From positions 186,001 to 250,000 of the forward strand of contig JADJXI010000017.1 in NCBI GenBank assembly GCA_016715905.1: 64,000 bases of DNA, read 5' to 3'. The notes below the pieces were generated by a model that was given only the letters and a program-made list of their open reading frames with translations, did not search any database and had not been told where the DNA came from. This stretch comes from Sphingobacteriaceae bacterium (GTDB lineage Bacteria > Bacteroidota > Bacteroidia > B-17B0 > Aurantibacillaceae). Shown here piece after piece: positions 43,516 through 52,938 of this stretch. A program made the translations under genes and the position numbers. Position 1 is the stretch's first letter. Each line of letters starts with the position of its first letter.

Positions 43516-45267
43516 TTATTTTTTCAAACGATTTAAGTTGGTTTCAACCCATTTATCACTTGGTATAAGTGCCATTTGAATTCTTCTAGCATACTTTATT
43601 GAATCCAACACTTCTTTTTGTTTCTCCTCCACTAATTTCTTCTGTTCTTCAACAATCTCCTTCTGACTTTCTATAATACCTTTTTGTTTTTGCGTGACTT
43701 TAAAGCGGTTGAACATGAAACCTGCAAAGACCATCACTAATCCCAGTCCCCCAAACAAAGCGTATTGTTGATTTTTCTTAGCCGAGATCTCTGCTTTCTG
43801 TCTGGCGAGCTCGGCATTTTTAATTTCTGATTCTTTTGCGTGTGCAACGGAATCGGCAGCTGCTTGTTTTTCGTATTCGTATTTAAGTTGTGATTTGATG
43901 GAAGCTTTGCGGGAAAATTCATTATTGATGCTGTCGCGCATTTGTATGAATAATTCATAATTCTCTAAGGCGAGTTTGTAATTGCTGGTTGCTTTATAAA
44001 TTTCACATAAATTTTTGGCAGCCCCACTAATATATTCAGGGTATCCGATTTTCTTGCTCATTTGCAGGGCTTTTGTAGTAACCTCATTAGCTTTACTATA
44101 TTTCTTTTGTGCCAAATAAATAGACCCCAGCCAATTAAGAGATTGGGCTATACCGGCTTCATCTTTAATCGTTTCTCTAAGAACAAGGCTTTCTGTATGC
44201 GAATTTAAAGAGGCTTCGAGATCGTGTTGTTTGAAGTATAAGCTCCCCAAGTTCTGAAGACAATAGGCCTGAATGTACAGGTTATTAATTTGACGCGCTA
44301 TTTCTAAACTTTTGATATAGTAATTTAGAGCCAATTCGTTTTTGTTAACCTCGGAATATAAACTTCCAATATTGATGAGCGTTACAGCCCCTTCTTTTTT
44401 TAATCCATGTTGCAATTGAATTTTTAGAGCGCTATTATAATATTTCATAGCTTCCAAAGTGTCTTTTTGATCTGCATATAAACTACCCAGGTTGGTTAAG
44501 GATCCTGAGAGATTCTTAAAATCTTTGTTTTTTTCCTCCACTTTAATGCATTCCCTAAATAATTCAACAGCCTTTGGTATGTTACCCTGATTCAAGTATA
44601 CATAGCCGATATTGTTTAATGAATTGATTATACCTGCTGTATTTTTTATTTCTTTTCCCAGTTTAAGAGATTCTTTAAAATAATTTAATGCTTTTGAGGA
44701 CAACCCTTGCCTTTCTAAAATATTTCCAATAATTAATAACGTAGAAATCATTCCGATTTTATCGTCAATGAATTCCCGTCTTTCTAAATTTTCTTTGAAA
44801 TACTGAAGCGCTTTTTCAAAATTATTTAATTTTTGATATGTAAGAGCCAGATCGTGAATGCTTGCAATAATTTTAAAATTGTCATTAAGCTCTTTATAAA
44901 TAGCTAAGCTCTCGGTATAATACTTTATGGCGGCAGAATAGTCGCCCCGCTCACTTAAATAGAATCCTTTATTATAAAGCGATTCGCCAAAATACATTTT
45001 ATAAAAATTAGATTGCTTATTAGAGATCGATTCTGAATTCAAATGAGTTTCGGCAATATTTAATAATTTGCGATTATACCCTATCCAAATGGAGTCGTTT
45101 TCTTCGGCTTCTATCATCGCACTTATTATTTTGCAACGCATGGTATCATGATCTGTGTTTTTAAGTGCGAGTTTGAGAGAGTCTGATTGAGGGGTTTGGG
45201 CAAAACAATTTTCCACTACGCTCGAAGTGACAAAGAATAGCCATAAATAAATAAGTTGACGAACCAC
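43516..45267 (-). CDS. TPR array member 5 (longest)
   Basis: The 583-residue product has a signal peptide (ending NCFAQ). The pre-TPR block EAEENDSIWIGYNRKLLNIA precedes nine or so TPR units (105-440). The module differs slightly from members 1-4 (LARQKAEISAKKNQQ, as in member 6) but has the same membrane segment and linker (KEVLDSIKYARRIQMALIPSDKWV). The tail is ETNLNRLKK, shared with member 6. The two tails suggest that members 5 and 6 are sisters. It is 22 bases downstream of member 6. Confidence 0.8.
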   Translation of the reverse strand: MVRQLIYLWLFFVTSSVVENCFAQTPQSDSLKLALKNTDHDTMRCKIISAMIEAEENDSIWIGYNRKLLNIAETHLNSESISNKQSNFYKMYFGESLYNKGFYLSERGDYSAAIKYYTESLAIYKELNDNFKIIASIHDLALTYQKLNNFEKALQYFKENLERREFIDDKIGMISTLLIIGNILERQGLSSKALNYFKESLKLGKEIKNTAGIINSLNNIGYVYLNQGNIPKAVELFRECIKVEEKNKDFKNLSGSLTNLGSLYADQKDTLEAMKYYNSALKIQLQHGLKKEGAVTLINIGSLYSEVNKNELALNYYIKSLEIARQINNLYIQAYCLQNLGSLYFKQHDLEASLNSHTESLVLRETIKDEAGIAQSLNWLGSIYLAQKKYSKANEVTTKALQMSKKIGYPEYISGAAKNLCEIYKATSNYKLALENYELFIQMRDSINNEFSRKASIKSQLKYEYEKQAAADSVAHAKESEIKNAELARQKAEISAKKNQQYALFGGLGLVMVFAGFMFNRFKVTQKQKGIIESQKEIVEEQKKLVEEKQKEVLDSIKYARRIQMALIPSDKWVETNLNRLKK

Positions 45268-45289
45268 ATTCTAAAGCTAAGACAAAAAA

Positions 45290-46819
45290 TTATTTTTTCA
45301 AACGATTTAAGGTAGTTTCTACCCTTTTTTCGCTTGGAATTTGTGCCATTTGAATGCGGCGAGCGTAATGAATAGAATCTAAAATCTCTCTTTGTTTTTC
45401 CTCCACTAAATGCTTTTGACTTTCTACTTCTAACTTTTGCCTTTCTATAATACCTTTTTGTTTTTGAGTTACTTTAAAACGATTGTACATAAAACCAGTG
45501 AAGATCATGACTAAAGCTAATCCTCCAAACAAAGCGTATTGTTGATTTTGTTTGGCAGAGATTTCAGCTTTTTGTTTTGCCAACTCTGCATTTTTAATTT
45601 CAGAATCTTTGGCGTGTGCTACAGAATCCGCTGCCGCTTGTTTTTCATATTCGTATTTTAATTGAGATTTGATTGAAGCTTTACGAGTAGTTTCATTATT
45701 AATGCTATCTCTCATTTTAATAAATAACTCATAGTTCTCCAAGGCTAATTTATAATTGCCCGTTGTTACGTATATTTTTTTTAATAAGCCGGCGGAGATT
45801 CGAATATTTTCAGGATAACCGAGCTCTTTACTAATTTCCATAGCTTTTAAAACTAGTTTTGTTGCCATGTTGTAATTTTTTTGTTTCAAATAAACCCGCC
45901 CAATATTGGTTAAAGAGTGTGCAACGCCCTCTTTATCTCCTAACTCCTCTCGAATTCTTAAGCTCTTGTTAAAGAATTCAAGCGCTTTGGAAAGACTGTC
46001 TTGTCCATTCAATATTCCGCCCAAATTATTAAAAGCAGTTGCCACACCACGCTTATCGCCTATTTCTTCTTTTACCTTTAAACTTTTAATATAATACTCC
46101 TTAGCGGCGGCAACATCGTTTTGTTTATGATAAAAAACACCCATATTACTTAAAATAGCAGCAGTGCCTTTTTTGTCGCCCATTTCTTCAGCTAATTTTA
46201 AGCCCCTTTTGAGATAAATAATGGCATTCTGAACATCACCTTGAGATTGATAAACTTGGCTTATATTGTTAAGTGACATAGTTATGCCTATAGAGTCTCC
46301 TATCTCTTCTCGTAATTTCAAACATTTATCATAGTAAATCAAGGCTCTTGGAATTTCACCCTTGCTTTGATAAATTGTACCTATGTTATTAAGCGTATAC
46401 GCTATTCCGAATTTTTCGCCAAGCTCTTCGTGAATTTTCAAACTTTTATTATAATACTCCAATGCCGCTGTAATGTTTCCATTACTTTTATAAAAAAAAC
46501 CAATATTGTTTAGCGAAGTGGCCATAAAAGATTTGAAAAGCTTTTGTTCCTCATGATTTATTTTTGATTTATTAATATTTGTGTTAGCTATGTTGTATGC
46601 CTTTTGCCACAGTATTAAAGCGCTATCCATGTTTTGTAAATAAACCAATTCTCCTAAATGCAATAAGCTTTGAATAGCACTTGTATCATGTTTCGAATTA
46701 TTTATAACATTTTTGAGAGAATCAATGGTAGCCTTGCCCTCGTTTTGAGCATGAAGGTTTAAAACCTTCGCCATGCTCAGGATGACAATTAAGAAAAATA
46801 TAGACTTGAAGCGATTCAG
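45290..46819 (-). CDS. TPR array member 6, probable CTG start
   Basis: The first ATG (46772-46774) leaves the protein without its signal helix. The frame stays open upstream and encodes NRFKSIFFLIVILSM before AKVLNLHAQ, a normal signal peptide. A CTG (46817-46819) precedes it, and an in-frame TAG lies four codons before that CTG, with no ATG between. From the CTG the product is 509 residues. About seven TPR units with KSLKIHEELGEKFGIAYTLN-like repeats follow, then the common module (DSEIKNAELAKQKAEISAKQ), the transmembrane segment and the linker. The tail is ETTLNRLKK. Confidence 0.75.
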   Translation of the reverse strand: MNRFKSIFFLIVILSMAKVLNLHAQNEGKATIDSLKNVINNSKHDTSAIQSLLHLGELVYLQNMDSALILWQKAYNIANTNINKSKINHEEQKLFKSFMATSLNNIGFFYKSNGNITAALEYYNKSLKIHEELGEKFGIAYTLNNIGTIYQSKGEIPRALIYYDKCLKLREEIGDSIGITMSLNNISQVYQSQGDVQNAIIYLKRGLKLAEEMGDKKGTAAILSNMGVFYHKQNDVAAAKEYYIKSLKVKEEIGDKRGVATAFNNLGGILNGQDSLSKALEFFNKSLRIREELGDKEGVAHSLTNIGRVYLKQKNYNMATKLVLKAMEISKELGYPENIRISAGLLKKIYVTTGNYKLALENYELFIKMRDSINNETTRKASIKSQLKYEYEKQAAADSVAHAKDSEIKNAELAKQKAEISAKQNQQYALFGGLALVMIFTGFMYNRFKVTQKQKGIIERQKLEVESQKHLVEEKQREILDSIHYARRIQMAQIPSEKRVETTLNRLKK

Positions 46820-46994
46820 AAGATAAAGCTAATAGAAAATTTTAGCTTCTCAAAAATATAAACTTTATTAAATGACCCTATCAAACCACTTATACAAAAA
46901 TACATTCCACTTATTAGAAACGCCTGGTTTATTGAACTCTTTTGTTGTTAATTTGAAAATAAAATTAATTAAATAATAATTTAAACTAATCATT

Positions 46995-47405
46995 ATGAAA
47001 ACTACCATTTTAAGCGGACTACTACTTATTTTAAGTTTAAATGTACAATCACAAGAAAATACCGAAAAAACAAATGCCAACAAGGATGAGGTTTTTACTG
47101 TAGTTGATGATGTGGCGGAATTTAAAGGTGGCAATGCCGAACTGATGAAATATTTACAAACAAATTTAAAATATCCGGAAGAAGCTAAGAAGAATAAAAT
47201 AGGCGGAACCTGCTTCATTAAATTTATTGTAGCTGAAGATGGCAAAGTGAACAACGTACAAACACTTAAAGGTGTGCCTAATTGCGCAGCCTGTGATAAG
47301 GAAGCTGTACGTGTGATTGAAATGATGCCTACCTGGAATCCGGCAAAAATAAACGGTAAATCGGTAAAAAGTTATTATAATTTGCCTATCAGATATAAAG
47401 CATAA
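46995..47405 (+). CDS. Secreted TonB C-terminal domain protein
   Basis: The 136-residue product has a signal peptide (ending NVQSQ). A TonB C-terminal-like domain (about 45-136) follows, with FKGGNAELMKYLQTNLKYPEEAKKNKIGGT, VVAEDGKV-type strand spacing and MPTWNPAKINGKSVKSYYNLPIRY. It lacks the N-terminal membrane helix and proline linker of a full TonB, so it probably works as a stand-alone periplasmic module. It reads against the TPR array and splits it, ending 10 bases before the stop of the converging member 7. TonB-like domains of this kind are common in Bacteroidota; the partner is unknown. Confidence 0.8.
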   Translation: MKTTILSGLLLILSLNVQSQENTEKTNANKDEVFTVVDDVAEFKGGNAELMKYLQTNLKYPEEAKKNKIGGTCFIKFIVAEDGKVNNVQTLKGVPNCAACDKEAVRVIEMMPTWNPAKINGKSVKSYYNLPIRYKA

Positions 47406-47414
47406 GATTTTTGA

Positions 47415-48929
47415 TTAGGAGATTCCTTTCAACTTTCTCAAAAGTTTTTCAATAGAAGTATTTGAAGGAATTTGTGCCATTTGAATTCGCCGAGCATAAT
47501 GAATGGAATCTAAAATTTCTTTTTGTTTTTCTTCAACGAGTTTCTTTTGTTCTTCTACAATTTCTTTTTGAATTTCTATAATTGCTTTTTGTTTTTGGGT
47601 TAGTTTAAAACGGTTGTACATGAAACCAGCAAAAATCATAACTAATCCAAGCCCTCCGAACAAAGCATACTGTTGATTTTTTTTGGCTTTAATTTCCGCG
47701 CTTTGTTTTGCTAACTCTGCATTTTTTACTTCACTTTCTTTGGCATGAGCAACCGAATCGGCGGCGGCTTGCTTTTCGTATTCGTATTTGAGTTGGGATT
47801 TGATTGAGGCCTTTCGAACTGATTCGTTGTTTAAACTATCCCTCATTTTAATATCTAATTCATAATATGTTAATGCATTTTTATAATCTCCCATTTTTTT
47901 ATAAATGAAATATAACTTATTGCTGGCGCCCATTATTGCATCTGGCCTGCTACTTAAGAGCGCTAAGTCATACGATTCTTTGGCATATTTTAAAGCTTTT
48001 GGATAATTTTTTTGCACATAAAACATTTGTGACAAATTGCTTAAAGAAATTGACATGCCATTAAAATCATTCGCCTCTTTTTGAATCTGTACCGTTTTGT
48101 TCAAATAAGTTAAGGCTAATTCATTGTTTTTCATTTTTGAATAAACAACCGCCATACTGTTTAGGGTATTGGCTTGATCCATTTTACTATCTAATTCTTG
48201 AAATATTTTAAAAGCCTCTTTAAAACAAGGCAAAGCAGCATAATAATCTTTCTTAAAAAAAAGAATCCTTCCTAATGTTGAAATGGAACTCCCTTTAACC
48301 TTTTTATTTGTGGGATTAACATTAATATTTATTGCTTCAATTACAAATTGATAGGCTTTTTCATTTTCTCCTAAATTCAAATATAAATTTGCCAAATTAG
48401 TTAAAGATCGAGCTCTATCTGTTTTTCTCATTGAATCATTAACAACTGATAAACTTTTTTCAAAATATTCAATTGCATTTTTTATATCACCAATAGAATT
48501 AAAATGAAATCCTATATTATTATATATTGAATAAAGCAGCTTACTATTGCCACTTTTTTTTTGCAATTCTATAGCTTTTTTGAAACGCGCTATCGCAATA
48601 GAGTTATTTCCAATATGACTTTCAATTAACCCCATATTAGTTAATAATTCGATTTGCTTGTTACTATAGAATTTTTGATAGGAACTATTTTTGAGGGAAT
48701 CAATATTTTTTAATTGCTTAAAAGCCAATTCTAAATATTTTTTACAGGAGTCGGGACTTTTTCTGTAATAATACTCTGCAATTAACTTATTTGTTGAAAT
48801 AATCGTTGTATCTGAAGGCTGGTTAAAAATTATTTTTTGTAGGCTGTCTAATTTTGTTGATTGGCTATATCCAGATCGCATGCTTAATATAATGGCAAGC
48901 GCATATAGCCAATTAAATTTAATTATCAT
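47415..48929 (-). CDS. TPR array member 7
   Basis: The 504-residue product starts at the ATG 48927-48929, which gives a proper signal peptide (IIKFNWLYALAIILSM, ending GYSQ). The open frame upstream overlaps ftsE and is unlikely to be used. About seven TPR units (40-340) follow, less regular than in member 4. The common module has LTQKQKAIIE after the membrane helix, the linker KEILDSIHYARRIQMAQIPS and the tail IEKLLRKLKGIS. It is separated from member 6 by the opposed TonB-domain gene. It is 43 bases downstream of ftsE and may share its transcript. Confidence 0.78.
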   Translation of the reverse strand: MIIKFNWLYALAIILSMRSGYSQSTKLDSLQKIIFNQPSDTTIISTNKLIAEYYYRKSPDSCKKYLELAFKQLKNIDSLKNSSYQKFYSNKQIELLTNMGLIESHIGNNSIAIARFKKAIELQKKSGNSKLLYSIYNNIGFHFNSIGDIKNAIEYFEKSLSVVNDSMRKTDRARSLTNLANLYLNLGENEKAYQFVIEAININVNPTNKKVKGSSISTLGRILFFKKDYYAALPCFKEAFKIFQELDSKMDQANTLNSMAVVYSKMKNNELALTYLNKTVQIQKEANDFNGMSISLSNLSQMFYVQKNYPKALKYAKESYDLALLSSRPDAIMGASNKLYFIYKKMGDYKNALTYYELDIKMRDSLNNESVRKASIKSQLKYEYEKQAAADSVAHAKESEVKNAELAKQSAEIKAKKNQQYALFGGLGLVMIFAGFMYNRFKLTQKQKAIIEIQKEIVEEQKKLVEEKQKEILDSIHYARRIQMAQIPSNTSIEKLLRKLKGIS

Positions 48930-48972
48930 GTGAAGTTTCACGAAAATAAAGATACTAAATTGGATGGATTCT

Positions 48973-49638
48973 CTAAGATTCAATCACCCTACCATTTTCA
49001 AAGGATAAAGTTCTCGATTTATACTTGTTATATATAATCATATCGTGCGTGGCTAATAAGACTGCCCTACCACTTTCACACAATTGCTTTAATAATTTTA
49101 AAATTTCTTCCGAAGTTTCAGGGTCTAAATTTCCGGTAGGCTCATCGGCTAAAATAATTTCCGGATCATTAACCAGCGCTCGCGCAATACTAACCCTTTG
49201 TTGTTCGCCACCTGAAAGTTCGTGTGGCATTTTTTGGTCACGTCCCTCCAATGAAACTTTTTTTAATACATCCTGAATTTTATTTTTAATCTCCGATTCC
49301 ACTTTCCAACCAGTTGCTTTCATTACAAAACGCAAATTTTCATAAACTGTTCTGTCACTTAACAATTGAAAATCCTGAAAAACTATCCCTAGTTTTCTCC
49401 TTAAATACGGTATTTGTCGCGATTTTAAATTCTCCAAATTAATTCCGCAAACCGTACCACTGCCGTTTATTAATGGAAGATCGCCATACAGCGTTTTTAA
49501 AAAACTACTTTTTCCGCTACCGGTTTTTCCAATTAAATACACAAACTCTCCCTGTTTAACCTCAACACTTAAGTTACCAATCACAGGTCTTTGGTCTTGA
49601 AAAATGGTTACATTATCAAATTTTATTAAAGCCGACAT
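48973..49638 (-). CDS. ftsE: Cell-division ABC ATPase FtsE
   Basis: The 221-residue single ABC domain has Walker A GKTGSGKSS (about 36-44), the Q-loop in GIVFQDFQLL, signature LSGGEQQRVSIARAL and Walker B ILADEPTGNLD, followed by the H-loop LATHDM. FtsE pairs with the membrane protein FtsX to control peptidoglycan hydrolases at the division septum. FtsX is not adjacent here, as is common in Bacteroidota. The match to FtsE rather than LolD is by overall length and the YLIGKTGSGKSSFLKTLYG start. Confidence 0.85.
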   Translation of the reverse strand: MSALIKFDNVTIFQDQRPVIGNLSVEVKQGEFVYLIGKTGSGKSSFLKTLYGDLPLINGSGTVCGINLENLKSRQIPYLRRKLGIVFQDFQLLSDRTVYENLRFVMKATGWKVESEIKNKIQDVLKKVSLEGRDQKMPHELSGGEQQRVSIARALVNDPEIILADEPTGNLDPETSEEILKLLKQLCESGRAVLLATHDMIIYNKYKSRTLSFENGRVIES

Positions 49639-49791
49639 CAGTTTATAAAATTAACTACCCTGTATCTATTCCAGGCAATAGTATTATATCAATATCAACA
49701 TGAATGGGTTAATAACTGCTTCAGAAGAACAATTTTCACCTATTTAAGCAAAGTATTTTTATTGAGATAAAATATACCCGATTTTTTTAGG

Positions 49792-52700
49792 ATGATTCGA
49801 ATTTTGAGATGTTATTTTCTTGTTTTATTTGTTTTGACTTTTGCCCTTGGCAAAGCACAAAAAACAGCCGCGTACTTTGATAAAGATGCTCAATACAAGC
49901 TGGGAATTGATCTTTTTGATAAAAAGTTGTACACCAATGCCCAAAAAGAATTTAATGAATACATTCAAAAAAATAAAAACGGAATTCAAAAAACCGATGC
50001 TGTTTTTTACGCGGCAGCATGTGGCATAGAATTGTTTAATAAAGACGGTGAATGGCTAATGCGGCAATTCATAGAAAAAAATCCGGAAAGTCTAAAAATC
50101 AATAGCGCTTGGTTTTATTTAGGAAAATCATCATTCAGACGAAAAAAATACAAGGAAACCATTGAGAATATGGAAAAGGTTGATATTTATTCCGTAGATA
50201 AAGATCAACTGGCCGAATTATATTTTAAAAGAGGATATAGTTACATGGTACTTGACAATAACAGTAAAGCGAAAGTTGACTTTGCCGAAATAAAAGATGT
50301 AGACAATAAATACCAACACCCTGCTTTATATTATTTTTCACATTTGGCCTACGAAGAAAAAAATTATGAAATTGCTTTGGTAGGTTTTAAAAAATTAATT
50401 GGCAATCAAACTTTTGGCACAGTGGTACCATACTACATTACGCAAATTTATTTTAGCGAAGGTAAATTTGAACAAGTTGTGGCCGAGGGTCCGGATTTAT
50501 TGAGAGATAGTAATCACGTGCAACGCTCGCGTGATATTAATCGAATGATTGGCGAGAGTCATTTTAATTTAAAAAATTACAGCGCAGCTTTACCTTTTTT
50601 GAAAAAAACAGATTTAGGCTATAGTCCAACCGGGAATTATGCCATAGGGTATTGTTATTATAAAACCGGTGATTATAAAAATGCAGTAAGGCATTTATAT
50701 GAAGCCACTGAAAAAAATGATTCATTATCGCAAAATGCCTGGTATCATATGGCCGATTGTTATATTCAACTTAAAGATAAAATAAAAGCCAAAAACGCCT
50801 ATTACAAAGCTTATCAAAATAATTACAATCATCTCATTACCGAAGATGCGCTTTTTAGTTATGCTAAATTAAGTTATGAATTGGATTTTAGCCCGTACAA
50901 CGATGCGGTAAGAAGTTTTAGTAGGTATTTAAAAGAATACCCCGGCTCACCCAGAAAAAATGAATGTTATAATTATCTAATTAATGTGTATTCAACCACT
51001 CGCAATTACAGCCAGGCTATCAAAAGCATAGAGAGCATGGATAAAGTTGATCCTATTTTAAATGTAACTTATCAAAAATTAATTTACTTCAATGGTGTTG
51101 AGTATTTTAATAATGGCGACTTGAACAACGCAGAAAAAGAATTTAAAAAATCATTGCAACACAAAGCAGATTTGAAATTTAGCGCTTTAAGTCAATATTG
51201 GCTGGGTGAAATTTCTTATTTGCGGAAAGATTACTCTACAGCTATTGAAAGTTGGAAAACTTTTCAGTTGATGGAAGGCGCGGTGCAATTGAAAGAATAT
51301 GAATTAAGTAATTACGCATTAGGATATGCCTATTTTTTAAGAAAAAACAAAGACGACTATACCAACGCACATGTATCTTTCCGGAAATTCTTGATGACGA
51401 ATAATACCCTAGATGAGAAAAAAGTGAATGATGCACATACCCGAATAGCCGATAGCTATTTTATGAATACCGATTATTTTCAGGCTTCCGATTATTACAA
51501 AAAAACAATTGATGCAGGAAAAGTGGATGTAGATTATGCCTTATTTCAAAAAGGATTGTGTGATGGTTTACAACGTAAATATGAAAGTAAAATAACAGAA
51601 CTTAAGAAAATTGAAACCGGTTTTCCGGCTTCCCATTATTTAAGTGCAGCTTTAAATGAAATTGCAGATACCTACCTCCAAAATTTGAAAGAAAATGAAA
51701 ACGCGATTTTATATTACAACAAAATTTTAAAAAATTACCCTAATTCTTCTTTCACCCGTAATTGCTATGCTCAATTGGGCAATATTTATTATGCCAAAAA
51801 AGAAGACGATCAGGCATTTGAGTATTTCGACAAATTTGTGAAACTAGATGCAAAAAGCGATGAAGCCAAAGAAATTTTAGAAACCATCAAAAAAATATTT
51901 ACTGAAAAAGGGCAGATTGATGAAATGGAAAAATACTTTGCCAACATGGGTAATCCCCTTTCAGAAAACCAGATTGAAAAAGCCGCATATGCTTCGGCCT
52001 ATGATGCATTTTACAATCAAAAAAATTGTGATTTGGCATTACCAAAATGGGAATCATATATTCAGCGCTTTCCAAATGGCAAATACATTACAGAAGCCCA
52101 TTTTGTTGTAGCAGAATGTAATTACGGTAAAAACAATTATGAAAGTGCTCTTAACGGGTATTTACATGTAATTAATAAACCCCGAGGATTGTACAGTGAG
52201 GTAGCTTTATCAAAAGCTTCATATATCTATAACAAAGACAAAAATTACAAAGAAGCCTTGCCGTTATTTATACAATTGCAAGAAGTTGCTGAAACTCCTT
52301 CCAATAAAAGTGCCGGCAAATTTGGTGCCATGCGCGCCGCTTTTTATTTAAATGAATATGAAACAGCATTAACGGAATGCACCAAAGTATTAAACACCGA
52401 AAAATTAACTCCTCAACAAAATAGTGAAGCCGTATACATTAAAGCCAGGTCATTATATGAAACCAACAGGCTGGATGACGCAGCCATGGAATTTAAATCA
52501 ATAGTAAAAACGGCTAAAAACCTAAAAGGAGCTGAAAGCTATTATTACCTGGCAAAAATAAGTTATAGCAAACAGGATTACAAAGATGTGGTGAAGCAGG
52601 TTAATAAATTGATTGGTTACGAATACACCAATGATGAATGGAATAATAAAGCCATGTTGTTATTAGCAGATGCTTATATGGCCAATAATGAATTTGCAGA

Positions 52701-52938
52701 TGCGCAAGTAGTTTTAGAAAGTATCATAGAAGGAAAAGTAAAACAAGAGTATGTGGATGAAGCCAATAAAAAATTGGAAGAATTAAAAGCCAAGACTCGA
52801 AAAAATGAAGAACCTCTCGAAAACAAAAGTATGAATATTGAATTTGAACAATCGCAAAAAGATAAAGATGTTCAAAATCAAGTAATTCCTCCAACAAATG
52901 TAGTGCCGGAAAATACTAATCCTGAAGAGCCTAAATGA
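49792..52938 (+). CDS. Large secreted TPR protein
   Basis: The 1048-residue product has a signal peptide (residues 1-22, ending LGKAQ). More than twenty TPR-like units spread over its whole length (LYFKRGYSYMVLDNNSKAKVD, YWLGEISYLRKDYSTAIES, YYLAKISYSKQDYKDVVKQ). The C-terminal tail is charged and Pro/Asn-rich. It overlaps the barrel gene downstream by 4 bases (ATGA). Long TPR proteins coupled to outer-membrane proteins are frequent in Bacteroidota and probably act as periplasmic scaffolds. It lacks the transmembrane-linker module of the array paralogs. Confidence 0.82.
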   Translation: MIRILRCYFLVLFVLTFALGKAQKTAAYFDKDAQYKLGIDLFDKKLYTNAQKEFNEYIQKNKNGIQKTDAVFYAAACGIELFNKDGEWLMRQFIEKNPESLKINSAWFYLGKSSFRRKKYKETIENMEKVDIYSVDKDQLAELYFKRGYSYMVLDNNSKAKVDFAEIKDVDNKYQHPALYYFSHLAYEEKNYEIALVGFKKLIGNQTFGTVVPYYITQIYFSEGKFEQVVAEGPDLLRDSNHVQRSRDINRMIGESHFNLKNYSAALPFLKKTDLGYSPTGNYAIGYCYYKTGDYKNAVRHLYEATEKNDSLSQNAWYHMADCYIQLKDKIKAKNAYYKAYQNNYNHLITEDALFSYAKLSYELDFSPYNDAVRSFSRYLKEYPGSPRKNECYNYLINVYSTTRNYSQAIKSIESMDKVDPILNVTYQKLIYFNGVEYFNNGDLNNAEKEFKKSLQHKADLKFSALSQYWLGEISYLRKDYSTAIESWKTFQLMEGAVQLKEYELSNYALGYAYFLRKNKDDYTNAHVSFRKFLMTNNTLDEKKVNDAHTRIADSYFMNTDYFQASDYYKKTIDAGKVDVDYALFQKGLCDGLQRKYESKITELKKIETGFPASHYLSAALNEIADTYLQNLKENENAILYYNKILKNYPNSSFTRNCYAQLGNIYYAKKEDDQAFEYFDKFVKLDAKSDEAKEILETIKKIFTEKGQIDEMEKYFANMGNPLSENQIEKAAYASAYDAFYNQKNCDLALPKWESYIQRFPNGKYITEAHFVVAECNYGKNNYESALNGYLHVINKPRGLYSEVALSKASYIYNKDKNYKEALPLFIQLQEVAETPSNKSAGKFGAMRAAFYLNEYETALTECTKVLNTEKLTPQQNSEAVYIKARSLYETNRLDDAAMEFKSIVKTAKNLKGAESYYYLAKISYSKQDYKDVVKQVNKLIGYEYTNDEWNNKAMLLLADAYMANNEFADAQVVLESIIEGKVKQEYVDEANKKLEELKAKTRKNEEPLENKSMNIEFEQSQKDKDVQNQVIPPTNVVPENTNPEEPK

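Larger units (their letters stand above)
37300..47850 (-). repeat. Seven dispersed copies of the C-terminal module DNA
   Basis: A block of about 370 bases encoding KASIKSQLKYEYEKQAAADS through the linker recurs near 37320-37690, 39000-39370, 40450-40830, 41995-42375, 43550-43930, 45330-45720 and 47460-47850. The stretch from ATCATGACCAATCCCAATCC to the TTTATTTCTGCGC segment (from about 37499 and 39171) is almost base-for-base identical in copies 1 and 2 and nearly so in copy 4. The TPR-coding DNA next to it differs, so these ends seem homogenised by recombination or were duplicated recently. Confidence 0.75.

Noticed and set aside
37279..48929. Idea that the TPR genes are phosphatase genes broken by frameshifts
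   Set aside because: Most of the intergenic gaps are 1-23 bases and each protein ends with the same kind of tail, so no phosphatase coding remains exist to be frameshifted.
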